DNA from: Flagellimonas meridianipacifica
Lineage (GTDB): Bacteria > Bacteroidota > Bacteroidia > Flavobacteriales > Flavobacteriaceae
DNA: 64,000 nt
Assembly (NCBI RefSeq): GCF_003001695.1
Contig: NZ_PVYX01000001.1
Location: forward strand, 1,178,001-1,242,000
Reading direction: 5' to 3'
Made by a program: the position numbers and the translations under genes. Below the pieces are notes generated by a model that saw only the letters and a program-made list of their open reading frames with translations, ran no database searches and was not told the DNA's origin. Shown here piece by piece: positions 51,717-59,749 of the stretch (position 1 is its first letter; each line of letters starts with the position of its first letter).

Positions 51717-53479
51717 AAGGCTGATTTTATTTTTTCTCGTAGCGAATTTATATCAATTCCAGCTAACTCATGGGTTTCCATCATGGTACCATGTTCAATA
51801 AAACGGTCGGGCACTCCAAAAATGGTAATGGATTTTTGAATACCATTTGCACTGGCAAACTCCAATACTGCCGAACCAAAACCGCCAGTTTGGCAACCAT
51901 CTTCCACGGTAATAACGCTATCATATTGTTCGAAAATGGAAAGTAGCAATTCGGAATCCAAAGGCTTTACAAACCTCATATTGTAGTGCCCCACAATTCC
52001 ATCTGAATCTAGATCTTCTAAAATCTGAATAACGGAATTACCAATATGCCCAATGGAAAGTACAGCTAACTTGGACCCACTTCTCAGGCATTGTGCCTTG
52101 CCAATAGGGATGGCTTCAAATGGAGTTTTCGAATCCATTGTTACCCCCCTTCCCCTAGGATATCTTATGGCTATAGGTCCGGACAGACTTCTTTGAACCG
52201 TGAACATTATGTTTCGGAGCTCCTTTTCATTTAGGGGAGCAAAAATTGTCATATTGGGGATACAACGCAGATAAGCCATGTCAAAAACCCCATGATGTGT
52301 TGGCCCATCCTGTCCCACCAGTCCAGCCCTATCCAAACAAAATATTACCGGAATGTTTTGAAGGGCGACATCATGGATTATTTGGTCGTAGGCCCGTTGC
52401 AAAAAGGTGGAATAAATGTTGCAAAAAGGAACGAGTCCTTCGGTGGCCATACCTGCCGCCAAGGTCACTGCATGCTGTTCAGCAATTCCCACATCAAAGG
52501 CTCTTTCAGGAATAGCCTCCATCATAAATTTCATTGAACTTCCGGTAGGCATTGCCGGGGTGATACCAACAATATTTTCATTTTGTTCTGCCAATTCTAC
52601 CAAGGTATGTCCAAAGACATCCTGGTACTTTGGAGGTTGATCTTGCTGAGTGTTTTTCAAACGTTCTCCTGTAGAGGCATCAAACTTTCCAGGAGCATGA
52701 TAGACAACTTGGTTTTCTTCGGCTTTCTTGAGTCCTTTTCCCTTGGTAGTTATAATATGAAGCAGTCGAGGTCCTTTTATGCTTTTTAACCTTTCCAGCT
52801 GGGTAACCAGCAAATCCAAATCATGACCATCAATAGGTCCGGAATAATTAAGATTCAAGCATTCAAAAAGATTTTCATCCTTTGCAGTTCCCTTTTTAAC
52901 GTTGGTCAAGTACTTCTTAAAAGCTCCAATACTGGGGTCAATGCCAATGGCATTATCATTTAACACTATAAGTACATTGGTGTCTGTTACTCCCAGATGA
53001 TTGAGGCCTTCAAAAGCCATTCCACTTGCAATGGAGGCGTCTCCTACTACTGCAATATGCTGTTTTTCCAATTTGTTCTGTAACTGGGATGCCATGGCCA
53101 TTCCCAAAATGGCTGAAATTGCCGTAGAGCTATGGCCCGTGCCAAAATCATCAAATTCACTTTCACTGCGTTTAGGAAAACCACTGATACCCCCCAATTG
53201 GCGGTTGGTATCGAAAATCTCTTTTCTCCCAGTCAAGATTTTATGGCCGTAAGCCTGATGTCCTACGTCCCAAATCAATTTATCTTCTGGAGTGTTGAAT
53301 ACATAATGCAGGGCAATGGTTAATTCCACTACACCTAAGCTGGCTCCCAAGTGTCCTTCTTTGGCGGCCACAATTTTTATGATGAAATCACGTAGTTCTT
53401 GAGCCAAAAATGGAAGTTGTTCTTTACCTAATTTTTTAAGGTCTTGGGGCGAGTTGATATGTGCTAAAAGTGATTCCAA
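51713..53479 (-). CDS. dxs: 1-deoxy-D-xylulose-5-phosphate synthase
   Basis: Dxs condenses pyruvate and glyceraldehyde 3-phosphate, the first step of the non-mevalonate isoprenoid pathway. I prefer the TTG at 53479 (then ESLLAHINSPQDL) over another TTG at 53494. The 588-residue enzyme has the thiamine-diphosphate elements (GHLGASLGVVELTIALHY, DVGHQAYGHKILTGR, GDASIASGMAFEGLNHLG, NDNAIGI), the GIAEQHAVTLAAGMA acid block, and a transketolase C-terminal domain. The shorter than E. coli length is usual in flavobacteria. DUF3078 overlaps downstream. Confidence 0.93.
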   Translation of the reverse strand: MESLLAHINSPQDLKKLGKEQLPFLAQELRDFIIKIVAAKEGHLGASLGVVELTIALHYVFNTPEDKLIWDVGHQAYGHKILTGRKEIFDTNRQLGGISGFPKRSESEFDDFGTGHSSTAISAILGMAMASQLQNKLEKQHIAVVGDASIASGMAFEGLNHLGVTDTNVLIVLNDNAIGIDPSIGAFKKYLTNVKKGTAKDENLFECLNLNYSGPIDGHDLDLLVTQLERLKSIKGPRLLHIITTKGKGLKKAEENQVVYHAPGKFDASTGERLKNTQQDQPPKYQDVFGHTLVELAEQNENIVGITPAMPTGSSMKFMMEAIPERAFDVGIAEQHAVTLAAGMATEGLVPFCNIYSTFLQRAYDQIIHDVALQNIPVIFCLDRAGLVGQDGPTHHGVFDMAYLRCIPNMTIFAPLNEKELRNIMFTVQRSLSGPIAIRYPRGRGVTMDSKTPFEAIPIGKAQCLRSGSKLAVLSIGHIGNSVIQILEDLDSDGIVGHYNMRFVKPLDSELLLSIFEQYDSVITVEDGCQTGGFGSAVLEFASANGIQKSITIFGVPDRFIEHGTMMETHELAGIDINSLREKIKSAL

Positions 53480-53557
53480 AGGGTTAAAAAACAAAAATAC
53501 CCATTATCCATAAATTGATTTGTTTTAGATTCGCTTGAAAGAATAAAAACTTGGACT

Positions 53558-54007
53558 TTGGAGAATCCATTTGACGATACCTATTTTATGAAGAAAGCGC
53601 TTCAGGAAGCCGAGCTTGCTTTTGAAATGGGCGAAGTTCCTGTGGGGGCAGTGGTTGTAATCGACAATAGAATAATAGGAAGGGGCCACAATCTGGTAGA
53701 GCGCCTAAAGGATGTTACAGCGCATGCGGAAATGCAAGCCATAACGGCAGCGTCCAATTTTTTAGGGGGAAAGTATCTTCACAATTGTACTTTATATGTT
53801 ACTCTTGAGCCATGCCAAATGTGCGCAGGGGCATTGTATTGGAGTCAAATATCCAAGGTGGTTTATGGCGCGGCGGATTTGGAACGAGGCTTTAATGTAA
53901 TGGGCACCCAGTTGCACCCCAAAACAGAGATTTTTGGCGGTGTCCTGGAAAATGAAGCTTCTGAACTTTTGAAACGCTTTTTTATTCAACGAAGAAATTT
54001 AAATTAA
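53558..54007 (+). CDS. tadA: tRNA-specific adenosine deaminase
   Basis: TadA converts A34 to inosine in tRNA-Arg. The 149-residue enzyme has the zinc site HAE (VTAHAEMQAI, His56, Glu58) and PCQMC (Cys86, Cys89). The TTG at 53558 gives the normal N-terminal extension before YFMKKALQEAELAF; the next ATG (53588) is inside that helix. A TAGATTCG -7-like box lies at 53526-53533. The last 26 bases overlap the end of the convergent hypothetical gene. Confidence 0.92.
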   Translation: MENPFDDTYFMKKALQEAELAFEMGEVPVGAVVVIDNRIIGRGHNLVERLKDVTAHAEMQAITAASNFLGGKYLHNCTLYVTLEPCQMCAGALYWSQISKVVYGAADLERGFNVMGTQLHPKTEIFGGVLENEASELLKRFFIQRRNLN

Positions 54008-54776
54008 CTCCAAGATGTTTTTTATCCCTGGCCAGATATCTTGAAAAGATAAAACCTAAATTCTCAGATGAACCGTAAGTGGCATAGTTTAAAACCTCTG
54101 ATGCCTTATCCCCATAAAAGAAGTTGAATAGAAGTGAATAATCTTGGGAATCTTGATTTTGGGAATAAAAATCCTTTGCATCCTTTAAATCAATATGTAA
54201 ATCTTTACCCTTATAATCTATTTTGGAAGCAACATAGGTTTCTTGACTAACATGATCTTTTAAGCTTTTTGGTTTCCCGTGTTGTGTCCAGTAAAAGGTT
54301 CGAAATAGATATTCTTTGGTCCTATTGATTATAATGTCCTTTGTTAATTGCTCACTTGTCCAAATATGGGGCGTGCAGAAATTTCGTTTGATTAGCGGTT
54401 CAATCAAGAACTTACTGGAAAAATCCACAGTGGCTCTATTGGACCATGCCCCTCCTACATCATCTACCAGATTTAAGGTTACTTCGATTTCCTTGAGAGG
54501 TTGGTCGCGCAGTTCTTCATTAACCTCCTTAATGGCTTCTTCCATCAGTTGTTCTGCCCCAAGTTTTTTGAGTTCTCTTATTTTATCCAACACAAAACCT
54601 TTTCCCATGGGATTGTATCCTGCAATAGGCAGGTGCATATCACCTTTTTGCGAACCTTGAAGTAAGGTAAGATATGCTTCGAATCTTGCGCGATCCCTCG
54701 GTAATTTATAGAGGGATTCCATTTGATTCAATATGGGGAGTAAAACGAACACAACTATCAAAATACTTAAAAACAA
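53982..54776 (-). CDS. membrane-anchored or secreted protein of unknown function
   Basis: I do not recognise this family. The long open frame begins at a TTG at 54821, but that region contains the terminator of the upstream cold-shock gene (54783-54808). The TTG at 54776 gives a clean hydrophobic start (FLSILIVVFVLLPILNQ) and 264 residues. The rest is mixed alpha/beta and charged, with LPRDRARFEAYLTLLQGSQKGD, GAEQLMEEAIKEVNEELRD and a C-terminal VLNYATYGSSENLGF block; no domain is clear. It ends 26 bases inside the tadA gene. Confidence 0.6.
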   Translation of the reverse strand: MFLSILIVVFVLLPILNQMESLYKLPRDRARFEAYLTLLQGSQKGDMHLPIAGYNPMGKGFVLDKIRELKKLGAEQLMEEAIKEVNEELRDQPLKEIEVTLNLVDDVGGAWSNRATVDFSSKFLIEPLIKRNFCTPHIWTSEQLTKDIIINRTKEYLFRTFYWTQHGKPKSLKDHVSQETYVASKIDYKGKDLHIDLKDAKDFYSQNQDSQDYSLLFNFFYGDKASEVLNYATYGSSENLGFIFSRYLARDKKHLGVNLNFFVE

Positions 54777-54782
54777 GACATG

Positions 54783-54808
54783 AAAAAACCCTGATGCACG
54801 CATCAGGG
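54783..54808 (-). terminator. Rho-independent terminator of the cold-shock gene
   Basis: CCCTGATGC and GCATCAGGG (54789-54808) form a nine-base stem. On the minus strand it is followed by six T residues (54788-54783), 26 bases past the csp stop. It overlaps the longest form of the next gene, which moves that gene's likely start to 54776. Confidence 0.8.
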
Positions 54809-54833
54809 TATACTTAATCAAGAATACAATATA

Positions 54834-55028
54834 TTATCCGATTACTTGCACCTGTGCAGCAACCACACCTTTTCTTCCTTCTTCTTCTGAATATTCTACC
54901 TTGTCCCCGTCTTTAAGCTCTACGCCATTCAACGCAGTAACATGGACGAAAATGTCGCGACCCGTCTCGTCGTTGGTAATGAATCCATAACCTTTGGATT
55001 CATTGAAAAATTTTACTGTACCAGTCAT
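54834..55028 (-). CDS. cold-shock domain protein (CspA family)
   Basis: A 64-residue single cold-shock domain: TGTVKFFNESKGYGFI (RNP1 KGYGFI) and DIFVHVTAL (RNP2). It binds single-stranded RNA/DNA as an RNA chaperone. The start follows an A/T-rich leader with a -7-like TACCTTCG at 55053-55060, and a clear terminator lies downstream. It is monocistronic and has the size and motifs of flavobacterial CspA-type proteins. Confidence 0.95.
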   Translation of the reverse strand: MTGTVKFFNESKGYGFITNDETGRDIFVHVTALNGVELKDGDKVEYSEEEGRKGVVAAQVQVIG

Positions 55029-55052
55029 TAAAAAAAAATAATTGTTAAAACG

Positions 55053-55060
55053 CGAAGGTA
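55053..55060 (-). promoter_or_regulatory. -7-like box (TACCTTCG) of the cold-shock gene
   Basis: On the minus strand this is TACCTTCG, one change from TAnnTTTG, ending 24 bases before the csp ATG at 55028. A TTTA lies 18 bases upstream. Confidence 0.4.
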
Positions 55061-55109
55061 TGCTATTAAAATGGTAAGTAAAGCTATTACGCTTTAAATC
55101 TTTGGAAAA

Positions 55110-55373
55110 TTATGGCTTCCTCTTGTTACGAGCCTCATTTTCTTGCATTTTTTTAATGTTTTCTTGATTTAACATGTAGTCTTTCATTTTTTTACCCCTA
55201 CTTTCTTTGATGAGAAAAAGGGGCATAGCCACCAAAAATAGACCAACCGTACCTGCTCCAATGAACTTATTGCCTCGAATCTCATCTTCGGATTTAATAT
55301 TAAATCCATAGATTATCGATGCAAAGGAGAGTATCACAATCCCCAGTATTAAATACCTCATTTTTGACTTCAT
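55110..55373 (-). CDS. small two-helix membrane protein of unknown function
   Basis: The 87-residue protein has two predicted membrane helices (YLILGIVILSFASIIYGF and FIGAGTVGLFLVAMPLFLI) and a very basic tail (ENIKKMQENEARNKRKP). No family is recognised. Its start overlaps the ClC stop by four bases (ATGA), so it is translationally coupled to it and may be an accessory protein. Confidence 0.7.
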   Translation of the reverse strand: MKSKMRYLILGIVILSFASIIYGFNIKSEDEIRGNKFIGAGTVGLFLVAMPLFLIKESRGKKMKDYMLNQENIKKMQENEARNKRKP

Positions 55374-57157
55374 TGGGAAAAGTTAATCAGTTTTCTTCGA
55401 TACGCCGTTAAGAGTTTGGATTTTGAAATGAAACCTACATATTTCCCGTTCTTGATTACTGGGAGGTTCCAAGCCCCACTATCTTGAAACTTTTTCATGA
55501 CCTGTTTCATAGAGTCGCTTTCCTGAAAGATATGTTCTGGTGGCGCATGCATCAAGTTTTTTACGAATATTTTATCATACTGTTCGGTGTCGAACATAAT
55601 TTCCCGTATATCATCCAAAAGAATGATGCCCATAAGTCTGTTTTCTTCATCCAACACGGGAAAAATATTGCGTTTGGATTGGGAAACAGATTGATGTAGC
55701 ATTTCTCCCAAAGACATTTCTGGTTTTACGGTCTTGAAATTCTTTTCGATAACATCGTCCACCTCCATAAGATTGAGCACCATTTGGTCTTTATTATGGG
55801 TCAATAGTGCACCTATTTTGGCCAACTCCTTAGTGTAAATGGTATAATCCAATGCGTTTTTGGTCATTAAATACGAGATGGAAGCGGTAATCATTAGAGG
55901 CACAAAAAGCTGGTATCCACCCGTTATTTCTGCAATGAGGAATATTGCTGTGAGAGGTGCATGGATTACCCCAGCTATCAATCCGGCCATTCCAATTAGG
56001 GTGAAGTTACTTTCTGATACTTCCCAACCAAGTCCTAAATTATTGATGATTTTGGCCACTACGTTCCCTAAGGCACTTCCCATAACCATAGTTGGGATAA
56101 AAACCCCACCAGCTCCACCAGCCGCGAAGGTAGTGGTCATGGCAACCGCCTTGAACAAAGTAATACCGAAAAGCAGGGCAATGACCACCCAGATATTCTC
56201 AGTATAAGCATCAAAAGGAGTTCTTCCCAAGGCCATCAAATGGTTACCATCCAAAAGACTATTTATAAAACCAAAACCTTCCCCATATAAGGGAGGAATA
56301 GCGTAAAGCATAATCCCAATTGCTATTCCACCTACCAAAAGACGGTATTTTGGACTTTTAAAAGGTTCAAACCATTTTAAGATTTGAAAATACATCTTGG
56401 TAAAGTAAATGGAGGCAAAGGCGGTGCCTACCCCCAAAAGAATATAAAACAATGTATCGCCAAGCTGAAAACCTTCGGTCAATGAAAAACTAAAAAGCAC
56501 TTCATTACCTAAAAAGAAATAAGAGGTCAGTACTGCAGAAATGGATGCCAACAGCAAGGGTAGAAGAGAAGACATGGCCAAATCCAGAGAAAATACTTCC
56601 ATTGCAAAAATAACTGCGGCAACAGGAGATTGAAATATGGAAGAAATAGCCCCTGCGGAAGCACAAGCTACCAATAAAGACCTTGTTTTTGCATCAATAT
56701 GAAACAATTGGGCAAGATTGGAACTCAGGGCAGCTCCAGACTTCACAGCGGGCCCAAGTAAACCTACTGAACCCCCAAAACCTACGGTAAGCGGAGCTGC
56801 TATCAAAGGTGTATAGATGTCTTTTACAGGCAATAGCCCTCTCTTCTTGGACAATGAAAAAATAATGGAAGAAACCGCATGTTGTAATGGATGTTTATGA
56901 ACAAACTTGACATAAAGAAATACCAAGGCCAAGCCCACGATGGGCAGAATAAAATAAAGTTGGTTTTCGGAAAAAATAATACCCTCCTTTAATAGGGATT
57001 GAATGAGATATGTCGTGTTTTTAAGTGTAACAGCAACTAGACCTGCCAAAAACCCCACAATTAAGCTGGTAACATGCACAAATGTTTTATTGGAGACATG
57101 TTTATATCTCCATTTTAAGAAGCGGGTCAGTAATCTTTTGACTTTACTGTCCATCAA
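55370..57157 (-). CDS. ClC-type anion channel/transporter with CBS domains
   Basis: The 595-residue protein has an N-terminal ClC membrane core (about 30-440) and a C-terminal tandem CBS pair (about 460-590). The GGSVGL block (129-133) is followed by LGPAV: the position of the gating Glu (E148 in E. coli ClC) is Leu134. The inner Glu203 position is also not Glu (FAMEVF, E then V). Both are needed for Cl-/H+ exchange in classic antiporters, so it may be a passive channel or use another ion. A two-helix protein is coupled downstream. Confidence 0.9.
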   Translation of the reverse strand: MMDSKVKRLLTRFLKWRYKHVSNKTFVHVTSLIVGFLAGLVAVTLKNTTYLIQSLLKEGIIFSENQLYFILPIVGLALVFLYVKFVHKHPLQHAVSSIIFSLSKKRGLLPVKDIYTPLIAAPLTVGFGGSVGLLGPAVKSGAALSSNLAQLFHIDAKTRSLLVACASAGAISSIFQSPVAAVIFAMEVFSLDLAMSSLLPLLLASISAVLTSYFFLGNEVLFSFSLTEGFQLGDTLFYILLGVGTAFASIYFTKMYFQILKWFEPFKSPKYRLLVGGIAIGIMLYAIPPLYGEGFGFINSLLDGNHLMALGRTPFDAYTENIWVVIALLFGITLFKAVAMTTTFAAGGAGGVFIPTMVMGSALGNVVAKIINNLGLGWEVSESNFTLIGMAGLIAGVIHAPLTAIFLIAEITGGYQLFVPLMITASISYLMTKNALDYTIYTKELAKIGALLTHNKDQMVLNLMEVDDVIEKNFKTVKPEMSLGEMLHQSVSQSKRNIFPVLDEENRLMGIILLDDIREIMFDTEQYDKIFVKNLMHAPPEHIFQESDSMKQVMKKFQDSGAWNLPVIKNGKYVGFISKSKLLTAYRRKLINFSQ

Positions 57158-57180
57158 GAGGTTATTGAATAAAAGTATTA

Positions 57181-57203
57181 AAAAAATCCCGCGATTTGCG
57201 GGA
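57181..57203 (-). terminator. aspS terminator
   Basis: On the minus strand TCCCGC (57203-57198) pairs with GCGGGA (57192-57187) around a five-base loop, followed by six to seven T residues. It ends the aspS transcript before the ClC gene. Confidence 0.75.
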
Positions 57204-57214
57204 TTGTTACTTTG

Positions 57215-58963
57215 TTATATATCCAATTTCAAATGGAGCTCTTTTAGTTGATTTTCATCTATTGAAGCGGGTGCATCAATCATTACGTCCCGGCCACTAT
57301 TGTTTTTGGGGAAAGCAATAAAATCACGAATGGTTTCCTGTCCACCCAAAATAGCCACCAATCGGTCCAAACCAAAAGCGATTCCTCCGTGGGGTGGCGC
57401 ACCATATTGGAAGGCATCCATCAAAAACCCAAACTGATTTCTTGCTTCTTCTGGAGTAAAACCAAGATGTTTAAACATAGTGGACTGCACCTCCTTATCA
57501 TGGATACGAATGGAACCTCCACCGATTTCGTTGCCGTTCAACACCAAATCGTAGGCATTGGCCCGAACCGCCCCAGGTTCTGTGTTCAGCAATTCCAATT
57601 GACCGGGTTTTGGTGACGTAAATGGATGGTGCATGGCATGATAATTACCTGTTTCTTCATCCAATTCCAACAATGGAAAATCGATTACCCAGAGCGGGGC
57701 AAATTCATCAGGTTTTCTCAAGCCCATGCGCTCGGCCAATTCCATACGCAAAGCACTGAGCTGTGCACGGGTCTCGTTGGTGTTTCCAGAAAGAACACAA
57801 ATCAGATCTCCAGCTTTAGCTCCGGTAATCTTGGCCCATTGCGCTAGATCCTCTTGGTCGTAAAACTTATCTACAGAAGATTTGAAGGAACCATCTTCAT
57901 TGCATTTAACATAGACCATGCCTTTGGCTCCCACTTGAGGACGTTTTACCCAATCAATTAGCTTGTCGATTTCTTTTCGAGTATAGGATGCAGCGCCAGG
58001 AACGGCAATACCTACTACCAATTCAGCAGAATTGAATACGTTGAAATCCTTGTGTTGTGCCACCGAATTCAACTCCCCAAACTCCATCCCAAAGCGAATA
58101 TCAGGTTTGTCGTTACCGTACCTTCTCATGGCCTCGTCAAAAGTCATTCTAGGGAAATTGCCAGAATCTATTCCATGGATTTCTTTGAGAAGGTGTTTGG
58201 TCAATCCTTCAAAAGTGTTCAAAATATCCTCTTGTTCCACAAAGGCCATTTCACAGTCAATCTGGGTAAACTCAGGTTGACGGTCGGCTCTTAAATCCTC
58301 GTCCCTAAAACATTTTACAATCTGAAAGTACTTGTCCATTCCACCCACCATCAACAATTGTTTGAAGGTTTGAGGGGATTGAGGCAAAGCATAAAACTGC
58401 CCTTCGTTCATCCTGCTGGGAACCAAAAAATCTCGAGCACCTTCAGGAGTGGATTTTATAAGGTATGGCGTCTCTACTTCTATAAAACCTTGGTCGGACA
58501 GATATTTTCTCACCTCCATGGTTACTTTATGCCTAAAGATGAGGTTGTTTTTTACCGGATTTCTTCGAATGTCCAGATAACGGTATTTCATGCGAATATC
58601 CTCTCCGCCATCAGTATCGTCTTCAATGGTAAAGGGAGGAAGTTCAGAAGGATTCAGGATTTGAAGCTCATTCACCAATACTTCAATATCTCCCGTAGGA
58701 ATATTGGGATTCTTTGAAGCTCTTTCAATAACGTTTCCCTTGATTTGAATCACAGTTTCCCTGCCCAACTCCCTGGCACCTTCCAAAAGCGCCTTGGACG
58801 AACGGTCTTCGTCAAACACTAATTGTGTAATTCCATACCTATCCCTTAAATCTACCCAAACCACAAATCCTTTGTCGCGTACTTTATGTACCCAACCGCT
58901 TAATGTAACAACGGAATCTATATCCGTTGAACGAAGCGCTCCACAAGTCGTATTTCTGAACAT
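57215..58963 (-). CDS. aspS: aspartyl-tRNA synthetase
   Basis: AspRS charges tRNA-Asp. The 582-residue length and the GAD insert show the bacterial-type enzyme: an OB anticodon-binding domain (about 1-110, [21 protein letters not shown]), the catalytic core with [52 protein letters not shown], and [16 protein letters not shown] at the end. A perfect -7 box lies upstream. The enzyme may also charge tRNA-Asn if AsnRS is absent, but that is outside this window. Confidence 0.95.
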   Translation of the reverse strand: MFRNTTCGALRSTDIDSVVTLSGWVHKVRDKGFVVWVDLRDRYGITQLVFDEDRSSKALLEGARELGRETVIQIKGNVIERASKNPNIPTGDIEVLVNELQILNPSELPPFTIEDDTDGGEDIRMKYRYLDIRRNPVKNNLIFRHKVTMEVRKYLSDQGFIEVETPYLIKSTPEGARDFLVPSRMNEGQFYALPQSPQTFKQLLMVGGMDKYFQIVKCFRDEDLRADRQPEFTQIDCEMAFVEQEDILNTFEGLTKHLLKEIHGIDSGNFPRMTFDEAMRRYGNDKPDIRFGMEFGELNSVAQHKDFNVFNSAELVVGIAVPGAASYTRKEIDKLIDWVKRPQVGAKGMVYVKCNEDGSFKSSVDKFYDQEDLAQWAKITGAKAGDLICVLSGNTNETRAQLSALRMELAERMGLRKPDEFAPLWVIDFPLLELDEETGNYHAMHHPFTSPKPGQLELLNTEPGAVRANAYDLVLNGNEIGGGSIRIHDKEVQSTMFKHLGFTPEEARNQFGFLMDAFQYGAPPHGGIAFGLDRLVAILGGQETIRDFIAFPKNNSGRDVMIDAPASIDENQLKELHLKLDI

Positions 58964-58980
58964 AAATTGATAATGAACGG

Positions 58981-58988
58981 CAAATTTA
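58981..58988 (-). promoter_or_regulatory. -7 box (TAAATTTG) of aspS
   Basis: On the minus strand this is TAAATTTG, an exact consensus match, ending 17 bases before the aspS ATG at 58963. Confidence 0.55.
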
Positions 58989-59332
58989 AAAGGAATGGTG
59001 TGATTTACTACCAGTTATACAGATTTTATATCGGATTGTCCATTTGGGAAGCATATGCACTGGGATTTTCCTGAATTTAGCTAGAAACAATAAAAAAACT
59101 TTTGATTAACATAAAATTTACATAGTATTTATGGAGGCCAATGGTAAAAAGAATCGACGATTTGTTTATCAAATTAAAATTTATAAAATATGTAAACAAT
59201 TGATATGCAAATATTTAACGATTTAAAGTTAATTTAATGTAAATTAATTGTTACTCAAAAGTGTATTTAATGTAAAATAATAACTACTTTTACAGCGTTA
59301 TTGATACTGAAAATAATTTAAAACCCATATAG
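58989..59332. other. A/T-rich intergenic region between aspS and the MORN-like gene
   Basis: No gene is seen. A 12-base direct repeat ATTTAATGTAAA occurs at 59232-59243 and 59265-59276, 33 bases apart (about three helical turns), before a TACTTTTA box at about 59285-59292. These may control the gene at 59333. Confidence 0.35.
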
Positions 59333-59683
59333 ATGAAGCAATCGATATTACTCTTGATGATGGTGTTTTCGGTCTGTATGTATGCTCAAAGCACAGAACC
59401 GACTTTGGAAAAAGTGGGAAAAATGGTAAAGGCTACATATTTTCACGAAAACGGTAACATAGCCCAAACTGGCTATATGTTGAAAGGTAAGTTGCATGGA
59501 CAATGGTTTATGTATACGGATAATGGAAAGAAAATCGCTTCCGGTAAATACGACAATGGAAAAAGAGCTGGGAAATGGTTCTTTTGGGAAGGTGAGATTT
59601 TGAAGGAAGTGGATTATTTGGACAACCGAATTGTTGGTGTAAAAAACTGGAACAAGTCTGAAATTGTTTCGGTAGATTTTTAA
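59333..59683 (+). CDS. secreted MORN-repeat-like (YwqK-type) protein
   Basis: The 116-residue protein has a signal peptide (about 1-19, VCMYAQ). The body is two to three MORN-like repeats: ATYFHENGNIAQTGYMLKGK, LHGQWFMYTDNGKKIASGKY, DNGKRAGKWFFWEGEILKEV. Such secreted MORN variants in Bacteroidota are often annotated as toxin-antitoxin YwqK antitoxin, but no toxin gene is next to it. It converges with the RND operon and shares a bidirectional terminator with it. Confidence 0.8.
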   Translation: MKQSILLLMMVFSVCMYAQSTEPTLEKVGKMVKATYFHENGNIAQTGYMLKGKLHGQWFMYTDNGKKIASGKYDNGKRAGKWFFWEGEILKEVDYLDNRIVGVKNWNKSEIVSVDF

Positions 59684-59703
59684 CTTATTTGTCCTTAAAA
59701 AAA

Positions 59704-59730
59704 GCCCGGCCAATTGGCCGGGCTTTTTTT
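59704..59730. terminator. bidirectional terminator
   Basis: GCCCGGCC (59704-59711) and GGCCGGGC (59716-59723) form a perfect stem around AATT, with A7 on the left and T7 on the right. It ends both the MORN-like gene and the convergent RND operon. Confidence 0.9.
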
Positions 59731-59749
59731 GTTATAGATACTAGTTGCA

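Noticed and set aside
59333..59683. YwqK antitoxin of a toxin-antitoxin pair
   Set aside because: The protein has a signal peptide and MORN-like repeats, and there is no candidate toxin gene beside it.
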